A DNA stretch of 7,969 bases from an uncultured Bacillota bacterium (GTDB lineage Bacteria > Bacillota_I > Bacilli_A > RF39 > UBA660), in contig CANDCB010000037.1 in the NCBI GenBank assembly GCA_947383065.1, positions 1-7,969 on the forward strand, written 5' to 3'. The notes under the pieces were generated by a model, which worked only from the letters and a program-made list of their open reading frames with translations, had not been told where the DNA came from and did no database searches. The position numbers were made by a program, and so were the translations under genes. Below, one piece after another: positions 5,997-7,969 of this stretch (its first letter is position 1; each line of letters opens with the position of its first letter).

Positions 5997-6072
5997 GCCT
6001 GATTAGCTCAGTCGGTAGAGCGCACGGCTGTTAACCGTTAGGTCGCAGGTCCGAGTCCTGCATCAGGCGCCA
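5997..6072 (+). tRNA. tRNA-Asn (anticodon GTT)
   Basis: 76-nt cloverleaf with encoded CCA (6070-6072). The acceptor stem pairs GCCTGAT (5997-6003) with ATCAGGC (6062-6068), and the discriminator is G. The D-stem is GCTC/GAGC, the anticodon loop is CTGTTAA with GTT at 6030-6032, and the T-stem is GCAGG/CCTGC. Two oddities are visible. The T-loop reads TCCGAGT, so position 55 is C instead of the nearly universal T (pseudouridine 55). The outermost anticodon-stem pair 27-43 is a C-T mismatch. Everything else looks functional, and it has a strong promoter and terminator of its own. Confidence 0.95.
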
Positions 6073-6083
6073 TTTTAAATATT

Positions 6084-6123
6084 AAGCAAACCTATGTAAA
6101 ATAAAGGGTTTGCTTTTATTTTT
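6084..6123 (+). terminator. Rho-independent terminator of tRNA-Asn
   Basis: AAGCAAACC (6084-6092) pairs perfectly with GGTTTGCTT (6107-6115) across a 14-nt loop. A T-rich tail interrupted by one A runs from 6114 to 6122. It begins 12 nt after the CCA end. Confidence 0.88.
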
Positions 6124-6265
6124 GTATACAGTTTTTAGATTATAAATATATAAATAATTATAAAAAGTAGCTAGAATTTATTCGCAATATACACAATTTT
6201 AGTTTAAATATTTATTTAACATTAAAATTTAATAAAGAAAATTATTTATTTAAATTAGATAGTTT
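6124..6265. other. AT-rich spacer without a gene
   Basis: About 140 nt of very AT-rich sequence between the tRNA terminator and the next promoter. I see no ORF of useful length, no hairpin with a T-run and no RNA gene. ATTTATTTAA occurs twice (6210-6219 and 6244-6253), 34 nt apart, but in such biased sequence this may be chance. Its place just upstream of an extended -10 promoter would suit an A/T-tract activating (UP-like) region; that is speculation. Confidence 0.5.
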
Positions 6266-6270
6266 AGTTA

Positions 6271-6279
6271 TGATATAAT
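6271..6279 (+). promoter_or_regulatory. Extended -10 promoter for the AAA+ gene
   Basis: TGATATAAT with the hexamer at 6274-6279 and no convincing -35 box. The start near 6286 gives a leader of about 16 nt that carries a perfect AGGAGG (6288-6293), 8 nt before the ATG. Confidence 0.8.
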
Positions 6280-6301
6280 TATTTAGTAGGAGGTCTTTAA
6301 A

Positions 6302-7381
6302 ATGAGTGAGATTTTGGATGAAGAAAAGGTACCTCAAGCAATTAAGTATCAAGTTGGGAAAGGTAAAAAGTTAAGGGAAAGTGAAATTGATATTAGTTCT
6401 ATTGAAAAATTAGATGAAGAATATAAGGATAATTTTGATAATAGAATAAATGAGTCTTATGGTGGTATAAGTATACTAGAAAGATATGGGCAAGATTTAA
6501 CTAGCCGTGAATATATAACTGATCCTTCAATTGGTAGAGATGAGGAAATAAAGCAAGTTATAATGACTTTGTTGACACCAGAAAAGAGTGCTTTATTAGT
6601 AGGTAAAGCTGGCGTTGGTAAAACAGCTATTGTTGAGGGTGTGGCTTATCGTATACAGAAGAATAATGTGCCTGATGCATTAAAAGGATTTAAAATTTAT
6701 AAGTTGAATGTTACTTCATTGCTTGGAAAAACTGAAACAAATGGTCAGATAGAAAATAGGGTTGATTTATTAGTTAAAGAGTTAGCTATGAAATCTAAAG
6801 TGATTGTTTTTTTAGATGAAACGCATGTTTTAGTAAATAAAGATGGAGCAGAAAATGGGATTGATTTTGCGAATATGTTTAATGCTGGTTTAGACCGTGG
6901 AGAAATAAAAATGATTGGTGCTACAACGGATGAAGAATATGAACAGTATATTTTACGAGATAGGGCTTTTTTGCGTAGATTTCAAAAGATTGATGTGGCT
7001 GAGGCGAGTCAAGAAACTTGTGTTAAAATTTTAATGGGGACTTATCATAAATTGGAGGTTAAGACTGGGGTTAAATTAAATTATACAGATTATGTTATAG
7101 AAAGAATCATGAGATTTTTAGTTGATATGACTGATGAGTATAAAAGAGTTTATGAAATATCTTCTAGATATCCAGATATATGTTTAACAATTTTATCAAA
7201 TGCGTTTACGTATGCTCTTTTTGATAATGAAAGTTATTGTCAAATAAAACATATTTATAAGGCTGTTTGTAATGCTCGAAATGTTTATGAGGATTCAAGA
7301 AAAAAATCGATTCAAAAATTTATAATTGATTTTGATGATTTAATTAAGGAAGAAAATGTCAATTTAATGGAAACTGAGTAG
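6302..7381 (+). CDS. Solitary ClpB/ClpC D1-like AAA+ ATPase
   Basis: 359 residues with one AAA+ module like the first ATPase domain of ClpB/ClpC. Residues 1-55 are charged and unrelated to the Clp N-domain. [25 protein letters not shown] (59-83) is the Clp-type entry to the module. Walker A is GKAGVGKT (101-108), Walker B is VIVFLDE (167-173) followed by TH where ClpB has IH, sensor 1 is GATT (206-209), and the arginine-finger segment is FLRRF (223-227). [10 protein letters not shown] near 290 corresponds to the lid-domain PDKAIDLLD. The second ATPase domain and the ClpB middle domain are absent. The pore-loop aromatic of Clp proteins (KYRG before EFEER) aligns with Thr146 in [13 protein letters not shown] hydrolysis and ring assembly look likely; threading of protein substrates is doubtful. 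It stands alone with its own promoter, and its last codons form part of a terminator. Confidence 0.88.
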   Translation: MSEILDEEKVPQAIKYQVGKGKKLRESEIDISSIEKLDEEYKDNFDNRINESYGGISILERYGQDLTSREYITDPSIGRDEEIKQVIMTLLTPEKSALLVGKAGVGKTAIVEGVAYRIQKNNVPDALKGFKIYKLNVTSLLGKTETNGQIENRVDLLVKELAMKSKVIVFLDETHVLVNKDGAENGIDFANMFNAGLDRGEIKMIGATTDEEYEQYILRDRAFLRRFQKIDVAEASQETCVKILMGTYHKLEVKTGVKLNYTDYVIERIMRFLVDMTDEYKRVYEISSRYPDICLTILSNAFTYALFDNESYCQIKHIYKAVCNARNVYEDSRKKSIQKFIIDFDDLIKEENVNLMETE

Positions 7382-7391
7382 TTTCCTTTTT
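7369..7391 (+). terminator. Terminator overlapping the end of the AAA+ gene
   Basis: GGAAACT (7369-7375) pairs perfectly with AGTTTCC (7380-7386) around a 4-nt GAGT loop, followed by five T (7387-7391). The gene's final codons and its TAG stop (7379-7381) lie inside the hairpin. The T-run falls in the -35 region of the next promoter. Confidence 0.8.
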
Positions 7392-7407
7392 AAGTGTGTT
7401 AATAATT

Positions 7408-7416
7408 TGTTATAAT
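7408..7416 (+). promoter_or_regulatory. Extended -10 promoter for the 7440 gene
   Basis: TGTTATAAT with the hexamer at 7411-7416 and only a T-rich stretch at the -35 position. The start near 7423 gives a leader of about 17 nt containing TAGGA (7427-7431), which serves the GTG at 7440. Confidence 0.75.
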
Positions 7417-7439
7417 AATTATAAGATAGGAATGATATT

Positions 7440-7969
7440 GTGGATAAAATTAAGGTGTTTCAAATTGGTTGTGGAAAAATGAGTGCTTATGCGATGCGTT
7501 ATGCTATAGAAAAAGGAGCTAAGATTGTTGGAGCTGTTGATATTAGTCCTAATATAATTGGCAAAGACATTGGGGAAATTATGGGATGTGATAGGAAGAA
7601 TGTAATTATAGCTTCAATAGATCAATTAGAAGAATATATAAAAGCTACAAAGCCTGATATTGCTATTGTAACAACTATGAGTTTGCTTAACGATATAAAA
7701 GATGTTTTAAGAATTTGTGCAAAATTAGGAGTTAATGTTATAACAACTTGTGAGGAGGCTTTTTTTGCAAGTAATTCAAATCCAACAGCATGGCGTGAGA
7801 TAGATGTATTGGCTAAAGCTAATAAATGTAGTATTGTTGGAGCTGGTTATCAAGATGTTTTTTGGGGAAATTTAATTGCAGTTTTGGCCGGTTCAACTCA
7901 TAAAATAGTGAAAATAAAGGGTTCATCTTCTTATAATGTTGAAGATTATGGTATAGTATTAGCAAGAGC
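7440..7969 (+). CDS. 2,4-diaminopentanoate dehydrogenase-like NAD(P)-dependent oxidoreductase, N-terminal part
   Basis: About 176 codons, open to the window end. The start is GTG with TAGGA 8 nt upstream; the nearby ATG at 7432 is out of frame. A Rossmann fold begins at once: KVFQIGCGKM (residues 5-14, GxGxM) and IVGAVDISP with Asp34 at the end of the second strand, which favours NAD(H). The order then matches DapB-fold amine dehydrogenases: VGKDIGE-type segment, DIAIVTT, NVITTCEEAFF near 105-115, EIDVLAKANKCSIVGAGYQDVFWGNLI near 125-150. These correspond to the TIAEE, EIDELAKKNGVSVLGTGINPGFV blocks I recall from 2,4-diaminopentanoate dehydrogenase, an enzyme of ornithine fermentation. No other ornithine-pathway gene is in view, so the true substrate is open. 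Here the usual NPGF is YQDVF, which may mean a different amine substrate. Confidence 0.8.
   Translation, partial: MDKIKVFQIGCGKMSAYAMRYAIEKGAKIVGAVDISPNIIGKDIGEIMGCDRKNVIIASIDQLEEYIKATKPDIAIVTTMSLLNDIKDVLRICAKLGVNVITTCEEAFFASNSNPTAWREIDVLAKANKCSIVGAGYQDVFWGNLIAVLAGSTHKIVKIKGSSSYNVEDYGIVLAR

Noticed and set aside
6210..6253. Paired ATTTATTTAA repeats as an operator or CRISPR-like repeat
   Set aside because: Two 10-nt copies in a sequence of extreme AT content are likely by chance; there are no further copies or dyad symmetry.
219..7381. Reassigned genetic code (TGA as Trp), suggested by the absence of TGA stops
   Set aside because: Trp is encoded by TGG throughout, no conserved Trp position needs TGA, and with so few genes and high AT the preference for TAA/TAG is expected.
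1..7969. Defence island, prophage, insertion sequence or CRISPR array
   Set aside because: No transposase, integrase, nuclease, terminal inverted repeats or spaced repeats were seen; the AAA+ gene is alone and has no effector beside it in the window.

Overview
This window is very AT-rich (roughly a quarter G+C by eye). It uses Gram-positive style TATAAT promoters, strong Shine-Dalgarno sites, a CCA-encoding tRNA gene and YibE/F membrane proteins. It also carries an anaerobic (class III) ribonucleotide reductase fragment. Together these suggest an anaerobic low-GC Bacillota, probably an uncultured gut Bacilli or Clostridia lineage seen through a metagenome assembly. The first 47 bases are Illumina library adapter, so the contig really begins at base 48. 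Trp is encoded by TGG, and all eight visible stop codons are TAA or TAG.

Layout. Bases 48-221 hold the 3' end of nrdD, including its glycyl-radical motif, followed by a strong terminator. Bases 330-1439 encode an unrecognised membrane-anchored extracytoplasmic protein, also closed by a terminator. Bases 1534-4143 form an operon of two paralogous YibE/F membrane proteins (1-nt overlap) and an RluA-family pseudouridine synthase. A LemA-like protein follows (4166-4933), with its own promoter embedded in the end of the pseudouridine synthase gene. It converges on, and overlaps by 4 nt, a small two-helix membrane protein on the minus strand (4930-5262). A divergent intergenic region leads to a second unrecognised anchored protein (5373-5903). 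After it come a tRNA-Asn gene with consensus promoter and terminator, a solitary ClpB-D1-like AAA+ ATPase (6302-7381), and the start of a 2,4-diaminopentanoate-dehydrogenase-like oxidoreductase that runs off the end.

The genes do not form one obvious pathway. The region is a compact run of mostly short, independently promoted units. Almost every promoter is an extended -10 (TGnTATAAT) with a poor or absent -35 box and a leader of about 10-26 nt, and terminators lie directly against the next promoter. Cell-envelope proteins dominate: two YibE/F, one LemA-like, and three unknown membrane proteins. The most unusual item is the solitary AAA+ protein. It has intact ATPase motifs, but the conserved aromatic pore-loop residue used by Clp/Hsp100 unfoldases to grip substrates is replaced.
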